From Tsukamurella sp. M9C (GTDB taxonomy: Bacteria; Actinomycetota; Actinomycetes; Mycobacteriales; Mycobacteriaceae), in contig NZ_JAIULG010000028.1 of the NCBI RefSeq assembly GCF_020169415.1, positions 1 to 56,950 of the forward strand: a stretch of 56,950 nt of DNA, written 5' to 3'. Positions within the stretch are counted from its first letter, which is position 1. Every line of letters starts with the position of its first letter. The notes below the pieces were generated by a model, which saw only the letters and a program-made list of their open reading frames with translations, had not been told where the DNA came from and made no database searches. A program made the translations under genes and the position numbers. Of this stretch, positions 35,399 through 43,609 are shown piece by piece.

Positions 35399-36607
35399 AT
35401 GACGGACCAGACCACCGAGGCCCTGGCGGAGGGCATCGCCCGCTCCCGCGACACCGACTACCTCGACATGGAGGCGCTGCTTTCCGATGAGGAGAAGGAC
35501 CTGCTGGTCAAGGTCCGCAAGTTCGGCGACAAGGAGCTCCTGCCGATCGTCAACGACTACTGGGAGCGCGGTGAGTTCCCGTTCGAGATTCTGCCGAAGC
35601 TGCGCGAGCTGAAGGTCGTCGGCGACACCATGACCGGATACGGCATCACGCCGATGACCGCGGTCGGGCAGGGGCTCGTGTCGTACGAGCTGGGCCGGAT
35701 CGACGGCAGTATCGCCACGTTCCTCGGCGTGCACGTCGGCCTCGCCATGCAGTCGATCTACATCCTCGGATCCGAGGAACAGCGGCAGCGATGGCTGCCG
35801 GCGATGGCGAACCTCGACAAGATCGGCGCCTTCGCGCTCACCGAGCCCGACCACGGCTCCGATTCCGTGGCGCTGGAGGCCACCGCGACCCGCGACGGGA
35901 GCGACTGGATCCTCAACGGCCTCAAGCGCTGGCCCGGCAACGCGACGTGGTGCGACGTCATCGTCGTCTTCGCCCGCGACACCGGCGACGGCAAGGTCAA
36001 GGCCTTCGTCGTGGAGAAGGACGACCCCGGCTACAGCGCCACCAAGATCGGAGGCAAGGTCTCGCTGCGGATGGTGCAGAACGCCGACATCGTGCTCGAC
36101 GACGTGCGCGTCCCCGACGACCGCCGCCTCGTCAACTGCAACGGCTTCCCCGACGTCTCCAAGGTCCTCATGGGCACGCGCAACGCGGTCGCCTGGTCGT
36201 CGACGGGGCACGCCGTCGCCGCGTACGAGATCGCGCTGACCTACGCCCAGCGGCGCACCCAGTTCGGCAAGCCGATCGCCGCCACGCAGAGCGTGCAGGG
36301 CAAGCTCGTCGAGATGCTCGCCGACGTGACCTCGATGCAGCTCTACTGCATCCGCCTCGGGCGCCTGCTCGACGAGGGAGCGGTCACCGACACCATGGCC
36401 GCGCTCGCCAAGTACTACTGCAGCGTCAAGGCGCGGCACGTCTGTCGGATGGCCCGCGATGTGCTGGGCGGCAACGGGATCACCCTCGACTTCCACGTGA
36501 TGCGGCACCTCTGCGACATGGAGGCGCTGGTCACCTACGAGGGCACCGCCGAGATCCAGTCGCTGCTCGTGGGGCGGGAGGTCACGGGGAAGAGCGCCTT
36601 CGTCTGA
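35399..36607 (+). CDS. Acyl-CoA dehydrogenase (glutaryl-CoA dehydrogenase-like)
   Basis: 402 residues with the complete ACAD fold. The flavin-contact motif AFALTEPDHGSDS lies near 142-154, LNGLKRWPGNATWCDVIVVFAR near 179-200, and the Arg-rich YAQRRTQFGKPIA near 281-293. The catalytic base Glu is in TYEGTAEIQSLLVGREVTG near 380-398. The position of the Glu and the C-terminus resemble glutaryl-CoA dehydrogenase and its relatives more than straight-chain fatty acid enzymes, but the substrate is not certain. The CoA-transferase follows on the same strand 107 bp later behind its own promoter. Confidence 0.9.
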   Translation: MTDQTTEALAEGIARSRDTDYLDMEALLSDEEKDLLVKVRKFGDKELLPIVNDYWERGEFPFEILPKLRELKVVGDTMTGYGITPMTAVGQGLVSYELGRIDGSIATFLGVHVGLAMQSIYILGSEEQRQRWLPAMANLDKIGAFALTEPDHGSDSVALEATATRDGSDWILNGLKRWPGNATWCDVIVVFARDTGDGKVKAFVVEKDDPGYSATKIGGKVSLRMVQNADIVLDDVRVPDDRRLVNCNGFPDVSKVLMGTRNAVAWSSTGHAVAAYEIALTYAQRRTQFGKPIAATQSVQGKLVEMLADVTSMQLYCIRLGRLLDEGAVTDTMAALAKYYCSVKARHVCRMARDVLGGNGITLDFHVMRHLCDMEALVTYEGTAEIQSLLVGREVTGKSAFV

Positions 36608-36643
36608 TCGCTGTCGCGGAATCGCGCGAACGCCGCCGCGCCG

Positions 36644-36683
36644 CGTGATACACATCACAGTGCGATCGCATACTGCGATCGCA
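36644..36683 (+). promoter_or_regulatory. CRP/GlxR-like site and tandem palindromes upstream of the CoA-transferase
   Basis: CGTGATACACATCACA (36644-36659) differs from the CRP/GlxR consensus TGTGA-N6-TCACA in the first base only. Immediately after it, the perfect 10-bp palindrome TGCGATCGCA occurs twice (36661-36670 and 36674-36683) with a 13-bp period. A -10-like CATACT (36669-36674) lies between the palindromes. The arrangement suggests cAMP-dependent control plus a second dimeric regulator sitting on the promoter. Confidence 0.6.
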
Positions 36684-36714
36684 GCCCCGCGGGGCGAGTG
36701 AGAGGCGGCACGCG

Positions 36715-38697
36715 ATGTCCATCGATCCGGTCCTGATGCCCACGGCCACATCACCGATCCGCGACAAGGTGGTCACGGCGAAGGAGGCGGTGCGCCTCGT
36801 CCGCGACGGCGACCACCTCGTGCTCGAGGGCTTCGCCGGGCAGGGCTTCGCGGAGGAGCTCGTGCTGGCGCTCGAGGAACGCTTCCTCGCGACGGGTTCG
36901 CCGAAGGACCTGTCGCTGGTGTTCACGGTGGCGCAGGGCGATCGGGGCGAGCGCGGCACCGTCCACCTGTGCCACGACGGGATGATCAAGCGCGCGATGG
37001 GTGGCCACTACGGCATGGCCCCCGCGCTGCAGAAGCTCGCGCTCTCCGGTGAGATCGAGGCGTACAACCTGCCGCAGGGTGTGATCGCGCAGTTGCTGCG
37101 CGACACCGGCGCCGGCAAGCCGGGGCTGATCACCCACGTCGGCCTGGGGACCTTCGCCGACCCGCGGCTCGGCGGCGGCAAGGTCAACGACGCGACCACC
37201 GAGGACCGCGTCCGGCTGATGGAGATCGACGGCCGCGAGTACCTCTTCTACAAGGCCTTCGACCGGCTCGATGTCGCCTTCCTCCGCGGTACCACCGCGG
37301 ACCCGAGCGGCAACATCACCATGGAGAAGGAGGCGCTCACGCTCGAGGCGCTCGAGACGGCGATCGCCGTGCACAACAAGGGCGGCCTCGTGATCGTGCA
37401 GGTCGAGCGGATCGCCGAGCGCGGATCGCTGAATCCGCGGGACGTGAAGATCCCGGGCGCCCTCGTCGACTGCGTCGTCGTCGCGACCAGCCCCGCGCAC
37501 CACACCCAGTCGTGGGGTTCGCAGTACAACCCGGCGATGAGCGGCGAGATCCGCCAGCCCATGAGCTGGATCCGCCCGATGCCGCTCGACCCACGCAAGG
37601 TCATCGCCCGGCGCGCCGCGCTGGAACTGCGCCCGAACTCGGTGGTCAACCTCGGCATCGGCGTCCCCGAGGGGGTCGCGGCCGTCGCCGCCGAGGAGGG
37701 CGTCCTCGAGTACCTCACGCTCACCGCCGAGCCCGGCGTCATCGGCGGCATGCCAGCGGGCGGAACGGATTTCGGTTCCGCGATCAACGCCGACGCGATT
37801 CTCGCGCAGCCCTCCCAGTTCGACTTCTACGACGGTGGCGGGCTCGACGCGGCCTTCCTCGGCATGGCCCAGGCCGATGTCGACGGCAACGTCAACGTCA
37901 GCCGGTTCGGCCCGCGCCTCGCGGGCGCCGGCGGGTTCATCAACATCAGCCAGAACGCCAAGGCGGTCTACTTCCTGGGCACCTTCCTCGCGCCGGCGCG
38001 CACGGAGGTCTCCGACGGTGCCATCGTGACCTCGGACGGCCCGGCCGCGCCGAAGTTCGTCGCGTCCGTCGACCAGCGCACCTTCTCCGGCGAGTACGCG
38101 CTCAAGGCGGGGCAACCGGTCATGTACATCACCGAGCGGTGCGTCTTCCGGCTCTCCGAGCGCGGCATGGAGCTCATCGAGATCGCGCCCGGCGTCGACC
38201 TGCAGCGCGACGTGCTGGACCTGCTGGGCTTCGAGCCCGTCATGGACGGCCCGCCCGCGATCATGGATCCACGGATCTTCCGGGACGACCCGATGGGGCT
38301 GCGCGACGACCTGCTGTCCGTGCCGCTCGAGGCGCGGTTCACCTACGACGAGAAGCGGAACCTGTTCTTCATGAACTTCGAGGGCGTCGCGGTGCGCACC
38401 GAGGAGGAGGTGGAGCGCGCCGGGGTGGAGATCGAGCGGCGGCTCGCGGAGATCGGGCGGCCCGTCAACGTGGTGATCAACTACGACAACTTCGTGCTCG
38501 GCCCGGACCTCGTCGACGAGTTCGCCACCCGCGTCCGCCGGATGAGCAAGTACTACGAGTCGGTGACCCGATACACCACATCGGCGTTCCTGCGGCTCAA
38601 GCTCGCCGACCACCTCGCCGATCGCGGCCTCGCGCCGCACCTGTACGAGAGCCGCACGGAGGCCGTCGCCGCGTCGAAGCCGGCGGACGGGGACTGA
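36715..38697 (+). CDS. Acyl-CoA:carboxylate CoA-transferase (family I, alpha-beta fused) with C-terminal extension
   Basis: 660 residues. Two CoA-transferase halves are fused. The alpha half has RDKVVTAKEAVRLVRDGDHLVLEGFAGQGFAEEL and HLCHDGMIKRAMGGHYGMAP. The beta half has NLGIGVPEGVAAVAAEEG and the catalytic-Glu region LTAEPGVIGGMPAGGTDFG with Glu near 339. This matches the YdiF/propionate CoA-transferase group, which swaps CoA between acyl-CoAs and carboxylates through a glutamyl-CoA intermediate. Residues from about 530 to 660 form an extra domain (NLFFMNFEGVAVRTEEEVERAG...). Start follows GAGAGGCGG. It likely works with the acyl-CoA dehydrogenase. Confidence 0.86.
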   Translation: MSIDPVLMPTATSPIRDKVVTAKEAVRLVRDGDHLVLEGFAGQGFAEELVLALEERFLATGSPKDLSLVFTVAQGDRGERGTVHLCHDGMIKRAMGGHYGMAPALQKLALSGEIEAYNLPQGVIAQLLRDTGAGKPGLITHVGLGTFADPRLGGGKVNDATTEDRVRLMEIDGREYLFYKAFDRLDVAFLRGTTADPSGNITMEKEALTLEALETAIAVHNKGGLVIVQVERIAERGSLNPRDVKIPGALVDCVVVATSPAHHTQSWGSQYNPAMSGEIRQPMSWIRPMPLDPRKVIARRAALELRPNSVVNLGIGVPEGVAAVAAEEGVLEYLTLTAEPGVIGGMPAGGTDFGSAINADAILAQPSQFDFYDGGGLDAAFLGMAQADVDGNVNVSRFGPRLAGAGGFINISQNAKAVYFLGTFLAPARTEVSDGAIVTSDGPAAPKFVASVDQRTFSGEYALKAGQPVMYITERCVFRLSERGMELIEIAPGVDLQRDVLDLLGFEPVMDGPPAIMDPRIFRDDPMGLRDDLLSVPLEARFTYDEKRNLFFMNFEGVAVRTEEEVERAGVEIERRLAEIGRPVNVVINYDNFVLGPDLVDEFATRVRRMSKYYESVTRYTTSAFLRLKLADHLADRGLAPHLYESRTEAVAASKPADGD

Positions 38698-38701
38698 GCG
38701 A

Positions 38702-39052
38702 CTACGCCGCGGCCTGGGACAGGCACACGAGGTGCCCGTCGGGATCGCGCACGACGGCCATCCGCTCGCCCCACGGTCGCTCCTCGGGTGGGTCCACGAC
38801 GGCGCCGCCGCGCGCCGTCCACGCGCCGACGACGCCGTCCAGGTCCGCAACGGCGAATCCGAGGGCGACGGCGGTGTCGCTGGGCGTCGCCGGGCGCTCG
38901 TGCAGCATGATCTCGACGCCGTCGGCGGTGGCGAGCCACGCCAGCTCGTCGGCGGCGGCGGTGCGGCGCAGGCCGAGAAGGCCCGCGTAGAAGGCCAGCG
39001 CCGGGTCCAGCGCGGAGACGGAGACGACGAGGCGGGAGATCGACGCGGTCAT
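38702..39052 (-). CDS. VOC (glyoxalase/dioxygenase superfamily) protein
   Basis: 116 residues forming one VOC module of two beta-alpha-beta-beta-beta units: ISRLVVSVSALDPALAFYAGLLGL at the N-terminus, VEIMLHE in the middle and ERMAVVRDPDGHLVCLSQ at the C-terminus. Metal ligands are possible at a His in IMLHE and in DPDGHLV, but the set is incomplete in one chain, so a dimer or a metal-free binding protein is possible. Substrate unknown. TAGTGT ends 7 nt before the ATG, suggesting a leaderless mRNA. Convergent with the CoA-transferase gene, 4 bp apart. Confidence 0.82.
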   Translation of the reverse strand: MTASISRLVVSVSALDPALAFYAGLLGLRRTAAADELAWLATADGVEIMLHERPATPSDTAVALGFAVADLDGVVGAWTARGGAVVDPPEERPWGERMAVVRDPDGHLVCLSQAAA

Positions 39053-39059
39053 GCGCCCG

Positions 39060-39065
39060 ACACTA
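39060..39065 (-). promoter_or_regulatory. -10 element of the VOC gene
   Basis: TAGTGT on the minus strand ends 7 nt before the ATG at 39052. Confidence 0.45.
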
Positions 39066-39127
39066 CGCCCGACGGCGCGGACCTCGCGGCGGCGCTGCGT
39101 GTGCTCGGGCGCCTGCGCGAGGGATGA

Positions 39128-40444
39128 TCATTCGTCGCCGTCGAGCAGCGGCACCCAGTGCTCGACGATCGCGCGGTACGGCGCCTCGGCCTCCATCTGC
39201 GAGCAGATGCCGACCATGCCGAGCAGGACGCGGAAGAGCATCACGTACTCGGGCGGCAGGGCCAGCTTGCGGCCCGTCTGGAACTGCTCGCCGCGCACGT
39301 CGGTCGCGGTGTACGCGGCCTTCATCAGCCACTTGCGGGTGAAGTGGAAGCTCTCGGACCGCAGCGGGTCGACGTACGGCGCGAGGTAGCCGCGGATGTC
39401 CTCGGGCGTGATCTCCAGCCGTGGCGGGATGAAGCCCTGGCTGCGCAGCAGCGGGAACAGGGCGTCGTAGTCCTCGTCGCGGGCGAGTCGCAGGATCTTG
39501 CCGACCGCCGGCGGGATGCCGCCCGGGTATTCGGCGACGGCGCCGAAGTCGAGGGCGACGAGCCGCCCGTCGGGCGCGATCATGAAGTTCCCGGGGTGCG
39601 GGTCGCCGTGCAGCAGGCCCGTGCGGGCGGGCGCGCTCACCTCGAACTCGGTGAGCTTCGAGGCGGCGTCGTTCCGCTCCTCCTGGGTGCCGTTCGCGAT
39701 GACGTCGCGCAGCGGCCGCCCGGTGACCCACTCGCTGATGATCACGGTGGGCGCGCTGGCGAAGACCTTGGGCACCTGGACGTTCGGGTCACCGTCGAAG
39801 GCCTTGGCGAACTTGCGCTGGTTGGTGGCCTCGTACCGGTAGTCGAGCTCGGCCTCGGTGCGGTCGGTGAGCTCCTGCACCAGCGATTTCACGTCGGCGC
39901 CCGGCGTGAGCGGCTTGAGCACGGAGCTGAGCCGGCCGAGGGCCTTGAGATCGGCGCGCAGGGCCTCGTCGGCGCCCGGGTACTGGACCTTGACCGCCAC
40001 CTCCCGACCGTCGGACCACACCCCGCGGTGCACCTGACCGATGGACGCGGACGCAGCGGCCTCGTCGTCGAAGGAGCTGAACCGGTCCCGCCAGCCCGTG
40101 CCCAGCTGCTGGTCGAGCACCTTGTGCACGGTGGCCGCCGGCATGGGCGGCGCCTCGTTCTGCAGCTTCGCGAGGGCGTCGCGGTAGGGGGCCGCGTACT
40201 CCGGCGGCACGGCCGCCTCCATCACGCTCATGGCCTGGCCGAGCTTCATCGCGCCGCCCTTGAGCTGCCCCAGGACCTCGAAGAGCTGCTCCGCGGCCTT
40301 GGCCTGCAGCTCCGCGTTCACCTCGTCCTTGTCGGCGCCGGCGAGACGCTTGCCCCAGCCCACCGCGGTGCGGCTGGCCATGCCCAACGGCAGCCCCGCC
40401 AGCTTGGCCGTGCGCTTCGCACTGCCACGGGTGATCTCGGACAT
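39128..40444 (-). CDS. ABC1/ADCK/UbiB-family atypical kinase (Rv3197-like)
   Basis: 438 residues. The family-defining KxGQ motif is KLGQ at 67-70. The Ala-rich loop AAASASIGQVHRG lies near 123-135, the catalytic loop LLHGDPHPGNFM near 273-284, and the metal-binding DFGAV near 293-297. UbiB-type proteins bind ATP and support quinone or lipid homeostasis; most lack protein-kinase activity. Rv3197 is reported among whiB7-responsive genes in M. tuberculosis, and whiB7 lies 4 kb away here. The ATG at 40444 has an AGGGGG ribosome-binding site and follows the Rv3196-like gene on the same strand by 14 bp, so the two form an operon. Confidence 0.9.
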   Translation of the reverse strand: MSEITRGSAKRTAKLAGLPLGMASRTAVGWGKRLAGADKDEVNAELQAKAAEQLFEVLGQLKGGAMKLGQAMSVMEAAVPPEYAAPYRDALAKLQNEAPPMPAATVHKVLDQQLGTGWRDRFSSFDDEAAASASIGQVHRGVWSDGREVAVKVQYPGADEALRADLKALGRLSSVLKPLTPGADVKSLVQELTDRTEAELDYRYEATNQRKFAKAFDGDPNVQVPKVFASAPTVIISEWVTGRPLRDVIANGTQEERNDAASKLTEFEVSAPARTGLLHGDPHPGNFMIAPDGRLVALDFGAVAEYPGGIPPAVGKILRLARDEDYDALFPLLRSQGFIPPRLEITPEDIRGYLAPYVDPLRSESFHFTRKWLMKAAYTATDVRGEQFQTGRKLALPPEYVMLFRVLLGMVGICSQMEAEAPYRAIVEHWVPLLDGDE

Positions 40445-40458
40445 CTGGCCCCCTGGAG

Positions 40459-41304
40459 TCAGCCTGCCGCCTCGGCCGCGGGAGCGGGGACCCCGCATCC
40501 GCACCCGGGGTGCATGAACCATCGTCGGACGGCGATCGCGCTGCCCTCGACCTCCAACGTACAGCCGAGGGCGTCCGGCGGGTCCGCCGAGTCCCACCGC
40601 CCGGCGGCGACGGCCGCCACCTGGTGCGCGGCCACCGCACCCGTGATCCGCAGGATCTGCGCCGAGGCCCGCCCCGCGCGGCCGAACAGCTGGCAGGCGA
40701 GCGTGGGCCACCCGGGATCGGCGTCGGCCCGGGCGCGGTCCAGGCACCGCAGGCACGGGCCCGCGCCGGGCAGCACCAGCGGCCCGACGATCCCGGCACC
40801 GTCGCGCAGCACCACGGGCAGGTGCGGCACCCGTTCCCGCATCAGCCGCGCCACCAGCACGGGATCGGGGGAGAGGGCGTCCGCGAGCACGACGAGGTCG
40901 ACGCCGCGGCCGGCAGGCGTCCAGCTCCGCGCGGTCCCGGCGGTCACCCGGACCTCGTCGAGGGCGGCGAGCTCGCCGAGCACCGTGTCGGAGACCGGGC
41001 CCCGCCCGTGCAGGTGGACCTGCAGGGGCGCGTGCGGCGGCTCCGCCTCCAGCAGCCCGTGGCCGCGGAGCGCGTCCAGCAGCTCGGTGACGTCGGACGG
41101 GGTCATGCCCAGGTCGGCGGCGCGGCGCTCCAGCTCGCGGGCGGTGCGGAAGGACTGCAGCCAGCGCAGCAGCCCCGCCGTCGCGTCCGGAGCCAGCCAC
41201 GGCGGCGGTTGCAGCACGGGCGCGCCGGTCGCCGAGGCGCCCAACTGGACCAGCGTGGGCGGCCGGACCACCACGGTGAGATACGGGTTCAGACGGTGCC
41301 GCAT
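40459..41304 (-). CDS. Orphan cyclodehydratase/ThiF-like protein (Rv3196-like)
   Basis: 281 residues. The layout fits the TOMM leader-binding/cyclodehydratase C-domain family (an E1-like fold). A winged-helix-like N-terminal part (SFRTARELERRAADLGMTPSDVTELLDALRGHGLLE near 50-86) is followed by an E1-like domain without the usual ATP glycine loop. A CLRC pair near 183-186 and a second CGC pair in MHPGCGCGVP near 264-273 match the structural zinc site of this family. No YcaO cyclodehydratase or precursor peptide is adjacent. The conserved neighbour is the ABC1 kinase. Function unknown; peptide- or carrier-protein handling is inference. Confidence 0.72.
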   Translation of the reverse strand: MRHRLNPYLTVVVRPPTLVQLGASATGAPVLQPPPWLAPDATAGLLRWLQSFRTARELERRAADLGMTPSDVTELLDALRGHGLLEAEPPHAPLQVHLHGRGPVSDTVLGELAALDEVRVTAGTARSWTPAGRGVDLVVLADALSPDPVLVARLMRERVPHLPVVLRDGAGIVGPLVLPGAGPCLRCLDRARADADPGWPTLACQLFGRAGRASAQILRITGAVAAHQVAAVAAGRWDSADPPDALGCTLEVEGSAIAVRRWFMHPGCGCGVPAPAAEAAG

Positions 41305-41353
41305 GGCTCCAGTCGAGCACGCCGGCGCTCCGTGAACCGTCCGGAATCAGCGG

Positions 41354-41362
41354 TTATCCACA
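41354..41362 (+). promoter_or_regulatory. Perfect DnaA box
   Basis: TTATCCACA, the consensus DnaA box, lies in the intergenic region between the Rv3196-like and ferritin-like genes. I see no second box next to it, so this is not an origin. Confidence 0.4.
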
Positions 41363-41380
41363 GGCGGATACCGGTGTTGA

Positions 41381-42106
41381 TCAGGGGCGATGGGGCGCGG
41401 CGGAGATCTCTCGCGCGGTCACCGGTGGCGCGGCGACGAAGACCTCGCGCCGGAACCGGCCGAACAGCGCGGCGCTCTCCCGCAGCAGTGCCCGCCGCGA
41501 GCCGCCGACCGCCGCCAACGCGCGACCGTGGTCTGCGGCGACCACGATCGACACCGCGCAGGCGAAGCCCTGCCAGAGGGCCCCGATCGCTCGCCGCCGA
41601 GCGGGCGGGGTGGCCGCGAAGCCCTCGCTGAGGCGGTCGCGCTGGAACCGGATGTGGTACTGCTCGTCGTCGAGGATGCGGCGGCTGACCTCGGCGAGGA
41701 GCGGATCGGGCGACTGCGCGAGCGCCCCGTAGTAGCTGACCGCGATGAGTTCCGCGACGGTCAGCACGAGCAGCTCGCAGCGCAGGCCGAGGGCGCGACG
41801 GGCGCGCACGAAAACCGCGTCCGACCAGTGCCCGTCGAGCAGTTCGCCGCCGCCCGCGCGGATCAGCTCCGCGAGGAGTCGTGCGTGCTCGTTCTCCTCG
41901 GCGACGAACAGCCGGACCGCCGCGGCGTACGCCGGGTCGCCCGCGGCGTCGGCGTGCGCGGCCAGCGTCGCGCCGTCGCCGCTCTCACCGACCTGGAAGC
42001 GCTGCAGGCTCGCGATCACCGCCGGCGGCAACTCCGCGCCGAGGGACCACGCCGGGTCCGGTCCGCGTCGTCGTGCCCGTTCTTCGAAGTGTTCGACCCA
42101 TTCCAT
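41381..42106 (-). CDS. Ferritin-like di-iron protein
   Basis: 241 residues, helical. Clear di-iron motifs are present: EENEHARLL near 69-77 (ExxH) and DDEQYHIRFQRDRL near 143-156 (second ExxH-type motif). Additional Glu residues lie in helix ELLVLTVAELIAVSYYG near 110-126. The pattern resembles ferritin-like oxygenases and AurF/MiaE-like proteins and not storage ferritins, since the subunit is longer. A strong GAAGGAGGG ribosome-binding site precedes the ATG. It is not in the M. tuberculosis order at this place. A partner or substrate is not evident. Confidence 0.8.
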   Translation of the reverse strand: MEWVEHFEERARRRGPDPAWSLGAELPPAVIASLQRFQVGESGDGATLAAHADAAGDPAYAAAVRLFVAEENEHARLLAELIRAGGGELLDGHWSDAVFVRARRALGLRCELLVLTVAELIAVSYYGALAQSPDPLLAEVSRRILDDEQYHIRFQRDRLSEGFAATPPARRRAIGALWQGFACAVSIVVAADHGRALAAVGGSRRALLRESAALFGRFRREVFVAAPPVTAREISAAPHRP

Positions 42107-42154
42107 CCCTCCTTCATAGCCCAGTAAAGCTGAGATGAAGGTGAGTGGATTCGG

Positions 42155-43513
42155 TCAGTTCCCGTCGGATTCGCCGCCGGACTCGCGTCCCAGCCGCTCG
42201 ATCGCGGCGATCGGATCGTCGAGGTCCGAGGCCTCCGCGCTGGACGAGTCGCCCAGCAGTCGGTCGATGAAGGCCGCGGGCGCGTCCAGGTCGGCGGCGT
42301 CGGGGATCAGGTCGGGGTGGGCCCAGATGCCGTCGCGCTCCTCCATCGAGGTGGCGTTCAGGATCCGCTCCCACAGGTCGGCCGCCTCGCGCACCTTGCG
42401 GGGGCGCAGCTCCAGGCCGACGAGCGTGGCGAACGTCTGCTCGGCCGGGCCGCCCGACGCGCGCCGGCGGCGCATCGTCTCGCGCAGCGCGGCGGCGCTG
42501 GGCAGCCGGTCGGCGATCGCCGCGTGCACGACGTCCTCGACCCAGCCCTCGATGAGGGCCAGCAGCGTCTCGAGGCGCTCGAGCGCGGCGGTCTGCTCCG
42601 GCGTGGCCTTGGGCTGCAGCGCGGCGCTCTGCGCGGCCATCAGCTCCTCGAGCTTCGACGGGTCCTGCAGCGCGGTCGGGTCCAGGTTGCGGGAGAGCTC
42701 CTCGATGCCCGACATGTCGATCGTGATGCCGCGGGCGTACTGCTCGACGGTGTCGAGCACCCGGGCGCGCAGCCACGGCACGTGCGAGAACAACCGCTGA
42801 TGCGCGGCCTCGCGCGCCGCGAGGAAGACGAGGATCTCCTGGTCCTTGACGTCGAGGTCCTTGCTGAACGCCTCGATCGCCTCGGGCAGCAGCGCCGCGG
42901 TGTCCTCGGGGCCGAGCGGCAGCCCGATGTCGGTGCTGGTGAGCACTTCCTTCGACAGCGAGCCGAGCGCCTGGCCGAGCTGCGTGCCGAAGGACATCGA
43001 GCCGATCTGGCTGAACATCCCCATCATCGGCGCCGCCATCTCGCGCGCCTCCTCGGGCATGCTCTGCATCCACGAGCCGGAGATCTTCTCCGCGACGGGG
43101 TTCACCAGCCGCTTCCACGTGGGCAGGGTCTTCTCCTGCCAGTCGACGGGGGTCCACGCCGCCGTCTTCTGCGGGCCCGCCGGGAGCACGGTGGCACCGT
43201 CGAGCCAGAGCTGCGCGAGGTGCATCGACTCCTCGACCGCCTTGCGCTGGCCCTCGGAGACGGGCTCGTGCTTGCCGAGGGTCTGGCGCGCGAGCTGCGC
43301 CGCGAGGGTGTAGTTGACGGGCTCGCCGGTGCCGGCACCCGGGCCGGTCATGCCGGTGCCCATGCCGGAGATCATCTGGCCGAGCTGGCTCAGCATGTCG
43401 CCCAGCTGCGACATGTCGAAGGGCTGACCGGCGCCGAACGGCTGGTCCCGTCGGCCTTTGCCGTCGTCACCGCCGTCGTCGCCGGAGGAGAATCCGAAGG
43501 GCAGGTCATTCAT
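42155..43513 (-). CDS. DUF2342 / zincin-like type 2 family protein (Rv3195-like)
   Basis: 452 residues. A Gly/Met-rich N-terminal segment of about 70 residues (MSQLGDMLSQLGQMISGMG) precedes a helical domain. The family is predicted to be a zincin-like metallopeptidase, and the expected HExxH position reads REAAHQRLFSHVPWLRA near 232. The first histidine is therefore Arg; Glu and the second His remain. The F420-biosynthesis-associated DUF2342 group is related. TACCGT ends 6 nt before the ATG, suggesting a leaderless mRNA. It is divergent from the PDZ-Lon protease gene, a pairing conserved in mycobacteria (Rv3195/Rv3194c). Confidence 0.85.
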   Translation of the reverse strand: MNDLPFGFSSGDDGGDDGKGRRDQPFGAGQPFDMSQLGDMLSQLGQMISGMGTGMTGPGAGTGEPVNYTLAAQLARQTLGKHEPVSEGQRKAVEESMHLAQLWLDGATVLPAGPQKTAAWTPVDWQEKTLPTWKRLVNPVAEKISGSWMQSMPEEAREMAAPMMGMFSQIGSMSFGTQLGQALGSLSKEVLTSTDIGLPLGPEDTAALLPEAIEAFSKDLDVKDQEILVFLAAREAAHQRLFSHVPWLRARVLDTVEQYARGITIDMSGIEELSRNLDPTALQDPSKLEELMAAQSAALQPKATPEQTAALERLETLLALIEGWVEDVVHAAIADRLPSAAALRETMRRRRASGGPAEQTFATLVGLELRPRKVREAADLWERILNATSMEERDGIWAHPDLIPDAADLDAPAAFIDRLLGDSSSAEASDLDDPIAAIERLGRESGGESDGN

Positions 43514-43519
43514 GACTCC

Positions 43520-43602
43520 ACGGTACTGCCCCGGTCCACCCCGGGCCGCTCCGTCCGTCACGCTCTGCGCGAACATCCCGCGCGAACGGCGGCGGCTACG
43601 CT
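43520..43602. promoter_or_regulatory. Divergent leaderless promoters (DUF2342 / YlbL-like)
   Basis: TACCGT on the minus strand (43525-43520) ends 6 nt before the ATG at 43513. TACGCT on the plus strand (43597-43602) ends 7 nt before the GTG at 43610. The 70 bp between the hexamers is enough for both upstream elements. Confidence 0.45.
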
Positions 43603-43609
43603 GTGGCCC

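Noticed and set aside
39128-41320. A single 730-residue fusion of the ABC1 kinase with an upstream segment
   Set aside because: The upstream 292 residues show no family motif and are Ala/Arg-rich, while the same DNA in another frame encodes the Rv3196-like protein. The kinase starts at 40444 behind a ribosome-binding site.
41354-41362. Replication origin
   Set aside because: Only one DnaA box, no AT-rich unwinding region and no dnaA/dnaN genes.
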